A stretch of 35,638 nucleotides of DNA. It comes from Alienimonas chondri (GTDB lineage: Bacteria > Planctomycetota > Planctomycetia > Planctomycetales > Planctomycetaceae). Numbering within the stretch: position 1 is the stretch's first letter; every line of letters starts with the position of its first letter. Under the pieces are notes generated by a model that was not told the DNA's origin, ran no database searches, and saw only the letters and a program-made list of their open reading frames with translations. Position numbers and translations under genes: made by a program. Shown piece after piece: positions 8,269 through 16,859 of the stretch. Location of the stretch: the NCBI RefSeq assembly GCF_013036045.1, contig NZ_WTPX01000037.1, forward strand, positions 1 through 35,638, in the 5' to 3' direction.

Positions 8269-10974
8269 TTAATCGTCAAGGACGGACTTCAGGAGTCGTT
8301 CCGTCTGTCCGTACGTCGCTTCCAGTTCGACCAGCAGGGCTTCGAGATCGTCCGTCAGGCCGACCCGGGCGTCGAGTTCCACCCGGCGGGCGGCGTCGCT
8401 GGTGCGATCGAAGCCGAAGAGATTCATCGACCCTTTCAAACGATGGGCGGCGATCTCCACCGCATCGGCGTCGCGCCGTTCCGCGGACGATCGCACCTGC
8501 TTTAAGCACTTCGGGCCGTCGTCCAGCAGAATCGTCGTCAGGCTCCGCAGTTGCTCCAGATCGCCGTCGAATCGATCGAGGAGTTCTTCGACCGAGACGC
8601 CGACCGCCTCGGCGTTCGCGCCGTCCTCGGCGCCGGCGGCCGGGGCCGCGGTCTCGTCCTCGGCGATCTGATCGTCGATAGAGGGCGCTTCCGAGGGGAC
8701 GGGGGGCAGGGCGGCGTCGGGGACGGCGGCCAGCACCGCGGTCCGGAGTTCCTCCGCTTTGACCGGCTTCGGCAGGTGCCCGTCGGCGCCGGCGGCGAGG
8801 CATTCGTCGCGGTCGCGATCCATCGCGAAGGCGGAGTGGACAAGGATCGACCCCTCGTAGCCCGATCCCCGCAACTGCCGGATCGCGGAGAGGCCGTCCA
8901 GCTCCGGCATGCTCATATCCATCACGATCAGGTCGAAGGTGCGGTCGCGGCAGGCTTCGACCGCCCGCAGGCCGTTCTCCGCCAGCGTCACGTCGTGCCC
9001 CTCGCCCCGCAGCACGGCCAAGGCGTATTTCTGATTGACGGGGTTGTCCTCGGCCAGCAGAATTTCCAGCGGGCGAACGCGGACGTTCGCCGTTTGTCGG
9101 TGCGGTGCGAGGGGTTGCAACGGCCCCTCGTGCGGGCCGACGACGATATAGAAAGAGAACGTGCTGCCGCGGCCGGGTTCGCTGCGAACCGTCAGGTCGC
9201 CGCCCATGAGGCGGACCAGCCGCGAGCAAATGGACAGCCCCAGCCCGGTCCCGCCATAGCGCCGGGTCGTGGAGCCGTCCGCTTGGGCGAACGGTTCGAA
9301 GATGCGTCGCTGAGCCTCCGCCGCGATGCCGATGCCGGTGTCCTTGACCGCCACCCGCAGCCAGGTTTTGCCGTCGGCCACGGCGGTCCGCGCCGCGCGT
9401 TCCACCCGAATGGAAACGCCGCCCTCGGCCGTGAACTTCACCGCATTCCCGATCAGATTGACCAGCACCTGCCGCAAGCGATCGCCGTCGCCCAGCGCCG
9501 CCTCCGGCACGTCGTCGGCGATCTCCGCCGTCAGCGACAGACCTTTCTTCTCGGCGCCCGATCGCAGCAGCTTGACGACCTGTTCGACGCAGGTCCGCGG
9601 AGCGAACGGAACCTCGAACAGGTCCAGCTTGCCCGCTTCGATCTTGGAGAAGTCGAGCAAATCATTGATGAGCGTCAGCAGCCCGGCGGCGCTTTCCTTC
9701 GCGGTCTCTAACAGATCCCGTTGATGGTCGGTGAGGTCCGTCTCCATCATTAAGTCCATCATTCCGGAGACGCCGTTGAGCGGCGTGCGGATCTCATGGC
9801 TGATCGTGGCGAGGAAGGCGCTTTTCGCCCGGTCGGCTTCTTCGGCCGCCAGGCAGGCCGTTTCGAGCTTCTCCTCGGCCGCTTTTAATTCCGTGATGTC
9901 GGTGCTCACGCAGATCAGCCCCCGCACGTCGCCTTCCGCGTCGAGCACCGGCAGTTTATCCGTCCGCAGCCAGCGCCGGTCGGCTCCCGGCTCGTCGATC
10001 GCTTCGACGACTCCGATGACGGGGCGTCGCGTTTGCAGCACCTGGCGCTCGTCGTCGAGAAATTCCGCCGGTTCCCCCGGCGCCGCGTCGCTGCCGGCGC
10101 GTTCGCAAGACGCCTTCCGCTCGACCGACTCGTCGGGGCGAGGGGGCGTCTCCGCCGCGGCGCGATTTCTCCGCAGCACGCGATTATTCATATCTTTATA
10201 CCAGATCCTCGCCGGGATCGTGTCCAGGATCCCCTGCGTCTCCTGACGGGAGTCGATCAGTTCCCGCATCTGGCGTTGGACGAGGTTCGCCGTCGGCCAC
10301 AGCGACAGCCCGGTGACGGCGGCGAGGCTCAGGAAACAGGCGGCCAGACTGAGCGAAGCGCCGCGGTGCGAAGTATCCGCACGGCTCGCCGCCCGCTCCA
10401 CGAATCGATCTATCAGAACGATATAGCGTTGCGACCGAGCGCGCAGTTCCATCGCCTTCCCCCGCACGTCGCGGGCTTGCTCGTCGGTTTTTGCGAGCGA
10501 CGGCTCGGTCGAGGCGAGAAACGCTTCGACCGATGCCTCAAACCGCTCGAATCCGCCCGTCAGTTCGTCGGAGAGCCCGTCCGATGCGCGGTTCGTCGCG
10601 GAGCGTTCGAACCAGACGGTCAGAACGTCGCGATGCTCCTCCTCGAATCGGCCCGACAGTTCCGCCATCCTCCTCCGTTCCGTCTCCCGCTGGGCGCCGT
10701 CGGGGAGGCCGGTAATCGCGAAGGCGGTCGCGGTGAGGCTTTGGGACAGCATCCGCGGTCGGCCGGTCCGATGAATCAGATCGGCGTCGCCCCGCAGCGA
10801 GTCCAGAGACCGGGTCGCGACCTCGTACAGCGCCAAGGAGCAAACGCCCAGCAGGCAGACGGCGACGATGTGTCGGCGTCGAACCATTCGACAAACGCGG
10901 TTCAACTGGGCTTCCGAACGATCCGAGGGCGCCAGTTCGTCGGGAGGCAAGGAGCGAGGGAGTCGGCGGAACAT
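8269..10974 (-). CDS. Hybrid sensor histidine kinase with PilJ-like sensor, PAS, REC and HPt domains
   Basis: A membrane phosphorelay protein of 901 aa from the ATG at 10974; a GTG at 11001 would add 9 residues. Order: first membrane helix ([19 protein letters not shown], about 35-53); a periplasmic PilJ/NarX-type helical sensor recognised by [17 protein letters not shown]; second membrane helix ([19 protein letters not shown]); a PAS domain ([19 protein letters not shown]); HisKA with phospho-accepting His393 in [10 protein letters not shown]; HATPase (N box [24 protein letters not shown]); a receiver with Asp686 in [11 protein letters not shown]; and an HPt domain with His844 in [13 protein letters not shown]. 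All relay residues are present, so a His-Asp-His relay to a separate output regulator is expected. A divergently transcribed receiver/ATPase gene begins 311 bases away and is a candidate partner. The stimulus is unknown. Confidence 0.93.
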   Translation of the reverse strand: MFRRLPRSLPPDELAPSDRSEAQLNRVCRMVRRRHIVAVCLLGVCSLALYEVATRSLDSLRGDADLIHRTGRPRMLSQSLTATAFAITGLPDGAQRETERRRMAELSGRFEEEHRDVLTVWFERSATNRASDGLSDELTGGFERFEASVEAFLASTEPSLAKTDEQARDVRGKAMELRARSQRYIVLIDRFVERAASRADTSHRGASLSLAACFLSLAAVTGLSLWPTANLVQRQMRELIDSRQETQGILDTIPARIWYKDMNNRVLRRNRAAAETPPRPDESVERKASCERAGSDAAPGEPAEFLDDERQVLQTRRPVIGVVEAIDEPGADRRWLRTDKLPVLDAEGDVRGLICVSTDITELKAAEEKLETACLAAEEADRAKSAFLATISHEIRTPLNGVSGMMDLMMETDLTDHQRDLLETAKESAAGLLTLINDLLDFSKIEAGKLDLFEVPFAPRTCVEQVVKLLRSGAEKKGLSLTAEIADDVPEAALGDGDRLRQVLVNLIGNAVKFTAEGGVSIRVERAARTAVADGKTWLRVAVKDTGIGIAAEAQRRIFEPFAQADGSTTRRYGGTGLGLSICSRLVRLMGGDLTVRSEPGRGSTFSFYIVVGPHEGPLQPLAPHRQTANVRVRPLEILLAEDNPVNQKYALAVLRGEGHDVTLAENGLRAVEACRDRTFDLIVMDMSMPELDGLSAIRQLRGSGYEGSILVHSAFAMDRDRDECLAAGADGHLPKPVKAEELRTAVLAAVPDAALPPVPSEAPSIDDQIAEDETAAPAAGAEDGANAEAVGVSVEELLDRFDGDLEQLRSLTTILLDDGPKCLKQVRSSAERRDADAVEIAAHRLKGSMNLFGFDRTSDAARRVELDARVGLTDDLEALLVELEATYGQTERLLKSVLDD

Positions 10975-11285
10975 GAGGGCGTTTCGGACGACGGGCTGCA
11001 CGCGATGCCGACGGTCCCCGGTGCGGGGGCGGAACGTCAGGATCGAACGGACCGTCGCCCTGTATATCGCCCACGCGGCGGCGCGGCGCCGCGACGAATT
11101 TCTCCTCGGTCGCCGGGGCGCCGATGCTCGGTCTACTGGGATGGATGGTCCGAGCGAAACGCCGGCGGCCGGTCCGATCGGTCCGAAAATAAAAGCGAAC
11201 CCGACCGCGGCGGGATCTGCGAGCTAGGCTCGTCGACTGGGCGATTCGGCGCCCGATCGTTCCCTTCGTCGACCCGACATCTCGT
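10975..11285. promoter_or_regulatory. Divergent intergenic region between sensor kinase and receiver-ATPase genes
   Basis: These 311 bases hold no convincing gene. They must contain the promoters of both divergent genes, but I could not pick -35/-10 boxes with confidence. An A-rich run GAAAATAAAAG lies near 11187, next to a repeat of the word CGGTCCGA with CCGATCGG symmetry. TCGTCGAC occurs twice (near 11230 and 11267), just ahead of the receiver-ATPase start. Confidence 0.35.
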
Positions 11286-12284
11286 ATGCCGCTGATCTTG
11301 ATCGTTGACGATAATCCGCTGGAGCGGGCTCACGCGAAACACCTGCTTGAGAAGGCCGGGGAGTGGCGGACGGTCGAAGCGGAAGACGGCGCCGCAGCGT
11401 TGCGATCGTTGGCCGAGGAACCGGTCGATCTGATCCTGACCGATCTGAAGATGCCGGGAATGAACGGCCTGGAATTGATCGACGCCGTTCAAGAGCGATG
11501 GGAAGCCCTCCCGACGGTGCTGATGACCGCCGAGGGCAGCGAAGAGATCGCCTGCGAGGCGTTGCGACTGGGCGCCTCGAACTACGTCGCGAAGCGCCGT
11601 CTGGCGGCGGAGCTGCCGGACATCTGTCGTTCGCTGCTGGAGATGAGCCGGCAGTTGCGCTCGCGGGATGAATTAATGAACTTCGTGGCCGTCCAGCGGG
11701 TCGAATATTCGATTCCGTCGGACCGCCGTACGGCGTCGGACCTCGCCCGGTTTCTGCAAGACCATGCGTCCCACCTCGCCGGGCTGACCGCCGCCGACCG
11801 CACCCGACTCGGCGTGGCGCTGGAGGAAGCGGTGTTGAACGCCGTGATCCACGGCAACCTGGAGGTCTCCTCCGAACTGCGGGAGCGGGGCGACGACTCG
11901 TTCGATCGACAGATCGAGGAACGTCGCACGCAACAGCCGTATGCGGATCGTCGCGTCACGGTCTCGCTGGACTATTCCTCGACGGAATTGGTCTTTGAGA
12001 TCTGCGACGAGGGGCCGGGGTTCGACGTTTCGTCGCTGCCGGACCCGACCGATCCCGAGAACCTTTTGAAAGCCAGCGGCCGCGGGATCATGCTGATGCG
12101 GGCCTTCATGGATCGCGTCGAGTACAGCGATCGGGGCAATCGCGTGGTCTTGAAGAGAAGCCTCGCCCGGCCGAATCCCTCCCTGACGCAGCGAGACGCC
12201 GCGGAGGGCGATCGCCCGCCTTCGGATCGGACGCAGGCGGATCGGGCCTCGGCAGATCAGGCGCAGCCGTCATTGAGCGTCTGA
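11286..12284 (+). CDS. Response regulator receiver fused to an RsbW/SpoIIAB-like ATPase domain
   Basis: 332 aa, cytoplasmic. Residues 1-115 are a CheY-like receiver: acidic pair VDD at 7-9, phospho-acceptor Asp53 in LILTDLKMPGMNG, Thr81 in VLMTAEG and Lys103. Residues about 145-292 form a HATPase_c_2 domain of the anti-sigma kinase type: N box VALEEAVLNAVIHGNLE (178-193), G1 box CDEGPGFD (240-247) and G2 box SGRGIMLMRAFMDRV. The C-terminal 40 residues are low-complexity Asp/Arg/Ala. This fusion suggests that phosphorylation of the receiver controls a serine-kinase or anti-sigma activity, so a two-component signal would feed a partner-switching pathway. That is inference from architecture. The hybrid kinase transcribed divergently beside it is the obvious candidate input. 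No anti-anti-sigma or PP2C gene lies in the window. Confidence 0.9.
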   Translation: MPLILIVDDNPLERAHAKHLLEKAGEWRTVEAEDGAAALRSLAEEPVDLILTDLKMPGMNGLELIDAVQERWEALPTVLMTAEGSEEIACEALRLGASNYVAKRRLAAELPDICRSLLEMSRQLRSRDELMNFVAVQRVEYSIPSDRRTASDLARFLQDHASHLAGLTAADRTRLGVALEEAVLNAVIHGNLEVSSELRERGDDSFDRQIEERRTQQPYADRRVTVSLDYSSTELVFEICDEGPGFDVSSLPDPTDPENLLKASGRGIMLMRAFMDRVEYSDRGNRVVLKRSLARPNPSLTQRDAAEGDRPPSDRTQADRASADQAQPSLSV

Positions 12285-12324
12285 ATCGTCGCAGAGCGCT
12301 TCGGGCCGCTCACCGCGGCCGCGG

Positions 12325-15276
12325 TTAGCGACCGGCGTTCGCGCTGGTCGGAGGCGTCGATTCCAGGTAGCGGAACAGGTCGCGGACCTCCTCGTCTTTC
12401 ATCTCGTCCAGCAATCGATCCGGCATTAACGAGGCGCCGGTGATCTCCAGCGCGGCGACGTCGGCGCGGCGGAGCGTGCGGACGGAGCCGCGGACGTCCT
12501 TCAGTTCGACCGTCTCGTCGTTCTGGCGAACCAGCAGACCGGTCAGGACGGAGCCGTCGTTCAGGAGCGCCACGGCGGTTTCGTAACCCTCGCGGATCTC
12601 CGCGGACGGGGCGACGATCGCGAGCAGCATCTGATCGCGCTGCGACCGTTGGTAAGCCGTCAGGTCCGGGCCGATCTCCCGGCCCTCGCCGTGCAATTGG
12701 TGGCAGTCGGCGCAATGCTTTTTATAGACGGCGGCGCCGCGGACGGCGTCCCCCCGGCCGCCGATCGTCAGTCGGCGTGAATAGAAGGCGAGCTTCTTCT
12801 CCGTCGCCGCCGGGTCGATCGGGGCGGGGGGCCAAACTTCGTTCAGTCGGGCACGCAGCGCCTCGTCCGGATGCAGTCGCATCCGGTTGACGGTGAGGGC
12901 GGAGACGGCTTTCGCATCGAGATCCCCGGCGTCGATCGCGTCCAGCAACGCCGCCGTCCACGTCGGCCGCGAGGCGAGCAGGTCGATCGCCGCCGACCGT
13001 CCTTCCTCGTCGAACGTCGGTAGGGCCGGCAACAGCCGGGAAGCGATCTCCGGGGAGCCGAACCCGCCCAGCGCCGCGAACAACCGCGTCCGCAGGCTGC
13101 GGGAGGCGTCGGGAGCGGCGGCGAGGTCTAACAGCGGGACGAGGAAGGTCTCATCGCGAAGGTCCACGATCGCGGCGAGCGCCGCGTCCCGATCCGCGGT
13201 CGAGATCGGTTTCGCGATCGCGGCGATCGCCTCGCCCGGTTCGATCAGTCCGAGCCGCAACCGTAGGGCGAGCGGTGCGCTCGCCCCGGCCTCGCGCACC
13301 AGAGCGTCCGCCCGGTCCCCGAACGACCGCGTCGGCGACCCGTTTGCCGCTTCCGTCATCGCGACGAACAGCGGGCCGCGGTCGGAGGTCTCCGCTTTCA
13401 GCAGATCGGCGACGACCGACTGACCGAACGCCGTCCGCTGCGCCGTGGCCCAGCGCAGGATTCTCGACGCCAACGTCTCCCGAAACAGCGGCCCCTCCCG
13501 ATCGAGCGCCGCGAGCGTCGCGGCCGGATCGCCGGTCGAAAGCTGATGCTCGACCGCCCACCACAACGCGAGCGGGAAATAGGGATCGTCCTGGAAGTCG
13601 TCACGACGGCTCAACGCCGCGACGATCGGCAGCGCCTCCTCGGATGCCAGACGCCGCGATCGCCCCGCCAACGCCACCAGCAAGCCGGCGTCCGTCTCCG
13701 ACTCGGCGAGCACGGCCAGCGGCGCCGTCAGATCGGTCATGGCGACGGCGAGGCGTCGCACCGAGGGGGCGTCGTGATTCAACGCGACGCGATCAAGCGC
13801 CCGCTGACGATCGGGTTCCGCGACGGATCGGGCGGCTGCATAAGCGTCGAACGCGGTCGACGCGTCGCCTTGGATTAGGGCCTCGAGGTCGTCCGTCAAC
13901 TCGGTCGCGTTTCGCTGCCGGATCAGCCGCACCGCCGTGCGTCGCACGGCGCGGTTCGGCGACCGCAGGCGTTCGACGAGCTGCTCCGTGGCGAAGTCCG
14001 GCGCCGGGGCGGGCGTCCATCCCTTCGGCTGCACGCGGTAGATTCGCCCGGTGGAGGGTTCGATCGCTCCCTCGTGGTTGAGGTAGTGACTGACGACGGA
14101 GTCCGCCCAGTCGGCGAGCAGCAGCGTGCCGTCGAACGCCTGTTCGAGGTCCACCGGGCGGAAGTCGTCGCCCTCGGACCAGATGGGGCGGGAGATGTCC
14201 TCGGTGCGGAACGTCGACCCCGTCGCGGTCAGCTGCGTCAGGGCCAGGTTGTGGTGCAGCACGTCGATCGCGACCAGATTCCCGTGGAACCGCGGCGGCA
14301 GGGCGTCCGCCTCGTAACGGACGAAGTGGTGCGTGAACCGCTCGACGTTCGGGTGCGGGATCGCGGGGAAGTAGCCGTAGGCGTGCGGGTTGCTGAGGTC
14401 CCCGTGCTTGCCGAAGTTCTTCTGGTAATAGCCGCCGTCGACGAAGTGGAACCCCCGCGTATTCCCCCCGTTGTGGCCGCTGAAGACGTTCCCGTCGGCG
14501 TCGATTTCCAATCCGAAGGTGTTCCCGCCGCCCTCCGCGAAGATCTCGAAGCCGTGATCCGGGTGATAGCGCCAGACGAGTTGCCCGGCGCGGCGAACCG
14601 GTTCGGCGTCGGGATCGACCAGCGGCGCCCGCACCGCGATTGAGCAGGTGCTGCCGTTGCCGCCGTAGAGCCATCCGTCCGGTCCCCACGTCAGCGAGTT
14701 GGCGATCGCGTGGGTGTCCTCATGGCCGAAGCCGGTCAGGTGCACCTCGGGCGGGCCGTCCGGCACGTCGTCGTGATCGGCGTCGGGATAGAACAGCAGG
14801 TGCGGGGGGGAGAGGACCCACACGCCGTCGGCGTCGAAGGCGATCGAGGTCGTCAGGTTCAGCCCCTCCACGAACGTGCGATGGGCTTCGTACACGCCGT
14901 CGCCGTCGGTGTCCGTGTGAATGCTGATGCGGTCCTTGCCGCGGAACGGCGAGTCCGCCGCGTAGGGCGGCGGGGGGATCTCGCGGTCGTAGCGCACCCG
15001 CCAGTATTCGTCGCGTTCCAACTCGGTCAGCCCCGCCGGGTCGGGATACTGCCGGTATTCCACGACCCACAATCGGCCTCTCTCATCAAGCTTCACCTCG
15101 ATCGGCTGAGCGATCTCCGGGTCCGCCAGCACGAGGGCGACCTCCAGGTCCTCGTCGCACCGCAGCGGCTCCGCGGCGGGCAGAACCGAAGCCAGCAGGA
15201 ACGCGGCGACCGCCGCGAGGCCGCCGCGGAAGGGAACGATGCGCGACGGTGCGGAGCCAGCGAACGGAAACGTCAT
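12325..15276 (-). CDS. PVC-type heme-binding CxxCH protein with N-terminal propeller and HEAT-like repeats
   Basis: 983 aa, exported (hydrophobic signal GGLAAVAAFLLASVLPAAE near 18-36). The N-terminal 400 residues form the 'membrane-bound dehydrogenase' propeller domain typical of Planctomycetes/Verrucomicrobia (Piru_Ver type): VALVLADPEIAQPIEVKLDE, GRLWVVEYRQYPDP, DGDGVYEAHRTFVEGL and GPDGWLYGGNGST. Residues about 430-830 are Ala/Leu/Arg/Asp helical repeats (HEAT-like). The C-terminus is a cytochrome c module with CADCH at 855-859, followed by EIGPDLT and the IVAPSAEIREGYET stretch typical of this family. A role in periplasmic redox chemistry, perhaps sugar oxidation, is commonly suggested but not proved. 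The start ATG lies one base after the stop of the upstream ADP-ribosylglycohydrolase gene, and an AAAAGG sits before it, so the two are probably translationally coupled. Confidence 0.92.
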   Translation of the reverse strand: MTFPFAGSAPSRIVPFRGGLAAVAAFLLASVLPAAEPLRCDEDLEVALVLADPEIAQPIEVKLDERGRLWVVEYRQYPDPAGLTELERDEYWRVRYDREIPPPPYAADSPFRGKDRISIHTDTDGDGVYEAHRTFVEGLNLTTSIAFDADGVWVLSPPHLLFYPDADHDDVPDGPPEVHLTGFGHEDTHAIANSLTWGPDGWLYGGNGSTCSIAVRAPLVDPDAEPVRRAGQLVWRYHPDHGFEIFAEGGGNTFGLEIDADGNVFSGHNGGNTRGFHFVDGGYYQKNFGKHGDLSNPHAYGYFPAIPHPNVERFTHHFVRYEADALPPRFHGNLVAIDVLHHNLALTQLTATGSTFRTEDISRPIWSEGDDFRPVDLEQAFDGTLLLADWADSVVSHYLNHEGAIEPSTGRIYRVQPKGWTPAPAPDFATEQLVERLRSPNRAVRRTAVRLIRQRNATELTDDLEALIQGDASTAFDAYAAARSVAEPDRQRALDRVALNHDAPSVRRLAVAMTDLTAPLAVLAESETDAGLLVALAGRSRRLASEEALPIVAALSRRDDFQDDPYFPLALWWAVEHQLSTGDPAATLAALDREGPLFRETLASRILRWATAQRTAFGQSVVADLLKAETSDRGPLFVAMTEAANGSPTRSFGDRADALVREAGASAPLALRLRLGLIEPGEAIAAIAKPISTADRDAALAAIVDLRDETFLVPLLDLAAAPDASRSLRTRLFAALGGFGSPEIASRLLPALPTFDEEGRSAAIDLLASRPTWTAALLDAIDAGDLDAKAVSALTVNRMRLHPDEALRARLNEVWPPAPIDPAATEKKLAFYSRRLTIGGRGDAVRGAAVYKKHCADCHQLHGEGREIGPDLTAYQRSQRDQMLLAIVAPSAEIREGYETAVALLNDGSVLTGLLVRQNDETVELKDVRGSVRTLRRADVAALEITGASLMPDRLLDEMKDEEVRDLFRYLESTPPTSANAGR

Positions 15277-15277
15277 G

Positions 15278-16231
15278 TCAGCCTTTTGTAGCGGCGGGGG
15301 AGGGAGAAGCGGGGCCGGCGATCCGCAGGCGATCGGCGAGGACGGCGATCTCGTCGCCCAGCGTGATGCGCTCCCGCCACGCCGCCGGGATACCCGATTC
15401 GCCGTAATAGGCGCCGGCGACCTGCCCGCAGATCGCGGCGGTCGTATCCGCGTCCCGGCCGAGGTTCGCCGCCTTCAGGATCGCGGCTTCATACGAGTCG
15501 GTTTGATGAAAGCACCACAGCGCCGCTTCCAGGCTCTCGACCACATAGCCGCTGCCTTGGATCTGGTCCTCGGCCTTCTCGAAATAGCAGCCGGCGGCGA
15601 TCTGTCGAATCGCGGGGGCGGCGACCACGTCCGGCGCATCGGCGAGCACGTCCTGTTTGGACGCCCCCGCCAGCGCCCGGCAGAGGATCAGCCCCAGCAG
15701 ACGGCAGGCGTCAACGCACTCCTCCGCCCCGTGCGTGGTGCGACTGCTTTCGCCGGCGGCTCGCACGGCGGCGGCTTCGTCCGGGAAGAACCACATCGGA
15801 ACCGGCGCCAGCCGCATGATCGACCCGTTGCCGGCTGAGTCCCAAGCCGTCGAACCGGCCGCGGGGTCGCCGGTGTTCTGATACCGCAGCAGCGCATCGC
15901 CGACCGTATTGCCGATGTCGAAGCAACGTCCGTTGCTGGACCGTTCGCCCTGTTCGCTCCAGCGGAGGTAGCGGTCGAGTTGATCCTTCGGGTCCATGCC
16001 GCCGCAGGCCAGCAGGCTGTCGGCCAGGCAGAGGGCCATGGAGGTGTCGTCGGTCCACTGTCCCGGTTCGAGGCCGAACGGCCCGCCGCCGGTCATGTCC
16101 GTGACGGGCTCGAAGCTGCCGCGCGGCTTGAATTCGACCGTCGTGCCCACCGCATCGCCGACCGCCAACCCGAGCAAACAGCCGCGAAACCGATCCGCGG
16201 CGGCATTCTGGGGAGCGGAACTGTCGGGCAT
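15278..16231 (-). CDS. ADP-ribosylglycohydrolase (DraG/ARH-like) family protein
   Basis: 317 aa, cytoplasmic, no signal peptide. The family opens with FRGCLLGLAVGDAVGTTVEF (15-34). The di-metal sites are visible: TDDT at 60-63 (WTDDTSMALCLADSL) and GRDADTTAAICGQVAGAYYG near 258-277. These Asp/Thr residues bind two Mg2+ or Mn2+ ions in DraG-like hydrolases, which remove ADP-ribose from proteins or small molecules. The substrate cannot be told from the sequence. The start ATG 16231 has GAAGG upstream; longer forms add only Arg-rich shadow sequence. The TGA stop is followed after one base by the ATG of the PVC heme protein, so these form an operon of unexpected composition. Confidence 0.9.
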   Translation of the reverse strand: MPDSSAPQNAAADRFRGCLLGLAVGDAVGTTVEFKPRGSFEPVTDMTGGGPFGLEPGQWTDDTSMALCLADSLLACGGMDPKDQLDRYLRWSEQGERSSNGRCFDIGNTVGDALLRYQNTGDPAAGSTAWDSAGNGSIMRLAPVPMWFFPDEAAAVRAAGESSRTTHGAEECVDACRLLGLILCRALAGASKQDVLADAPDVVAAPAIRQIAAGCYFEKAEDQIQGSGYVVESLEAALWCFHQTDSYEAAILKAANLGRDADTTAAICGQVAGAYYGESGIPAAWRERITLGDEIAVLADRLRIAGPASPSPAATKG

Positions 16232-16247
16232 CGCCGGGCGCCTTCGC

Positions 16248-16267
16248 GGATCGGGACGCCCCGATCC
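16248..16267. promoter_or_regulatory. Inverted repeat upstream of the ADP-ribosylglycohydrolase start
   Basis: GGATCGGG and CCCGATCC, separated by ACGC, form a perfect 8-base stem that ends 17 bases before the ATG at 16231 (minus strand). It could be an operator or a leader hairpin that limits translation. A few such repeats are expected by chance in a window of this size and composition, so function is unproved. Confidence 0.25.
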
Positions 16268-16329
16268 TACAGCTTCGCCCCGCCGTCGCCGCTCGTTGAC
16301 GGATCGCGACGACCGATCCCGGGACGGCG

Positions 16330-16632
16330 TTACCGACGGAAGCCGCACCCCGCCCGTGCATCGCGAGGCAGGCCGCAGACGACAGGCCGTTCGGTCCGCA
16401 GAACGACGACCCTCGCGGGGGCCGTCGCGTGGGCGGGCGCCGCGACGGGGGCGTCTGGGAGACGATCCGCCGATCGAGTCATCGGCGGAGAAACGACGGT
16501 CGCGTTCGGCGCAGAGACCGCCGGTGCGGGGCTGTCTGCAAAGGCGCCCGCCTGCCAGGCGATGACGACGACCAGCGCCGCGGCGATCCACGGCAAGTCG
16601 GGGTGGCGAAACGAACGGCGGGCAGCGGACAT
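16330..16632 (-). CDS. Possible small membrane-anchored protein, 100 aa, unrecognised
   Basis: I do not recognise this protein. From the ATG at 16632 it starts with a short basic segment, then a good membrane helix (PWIAAALVVVIAWQAGAFA), then an Ala/Pro/Val-rich tail ending with two cysteines (VVCGLPRDARAGCGFRR). The helix and charge pattern look more protein-like than the Arg-rich shadow frames around it. It lies 98 bases upstream of the ADP-ribosylglycohydrolase gene on the same strand. No Shine-Dalgarno is visible, and the frame could extend upstream to 16746. The rest of the 628-base gap (16232-16859) shows no other gene and must hold the promoters for this strand and for the sulfatase. 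Confidence 0.4.
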   Translation of the reverse strand: MSAARRSFRHPDLPWIAAALVVVIAWQAGAFADSPAPAVSAPNATVVSPPMTRSADRLPDAPVAAPAHATAPARVVVLRTERPVVCGLPRDARAGCGFRR

Positions 16633-16859
16633 CGAAAGGGCCGAGACGGGACCGGGGACGTTAGCGATACGTCGTCGCGTGCCGACTGCTTCTCCCAAAC
16701 TCGCCGATCCGACGCGATCGGCGGAGCGTTCGCCGCCCCGAGGCAACGCCTGCCGTGGATCCGATCGGCGGACGGCCGACGCGGGGGGGCCGGTCGGCTA
16801 TCGTCGGGGACGTGCCGGCGGAGCGACTCGTGCGCTCCGGCTTTCGCTCCCGCAGTTTC

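Noticed and set aside
12312-12325. Perfect 14-base palindrome ACCGCGGCCGCGGT between two convergent genes, considered as a terminator.
   Set aside because: It has no loop and no T-tract, and short GC-only palindromes are frequent in this composition. It may still help termination, but I cannot support it.
16232-16591. An upstream extension of the ADP-ribosylglycohydrolase frame.
   Set aside because: The extension is Arg/Gly-rich low-complexity sequence; the family N-terminus begins just after the ATG at 16231.
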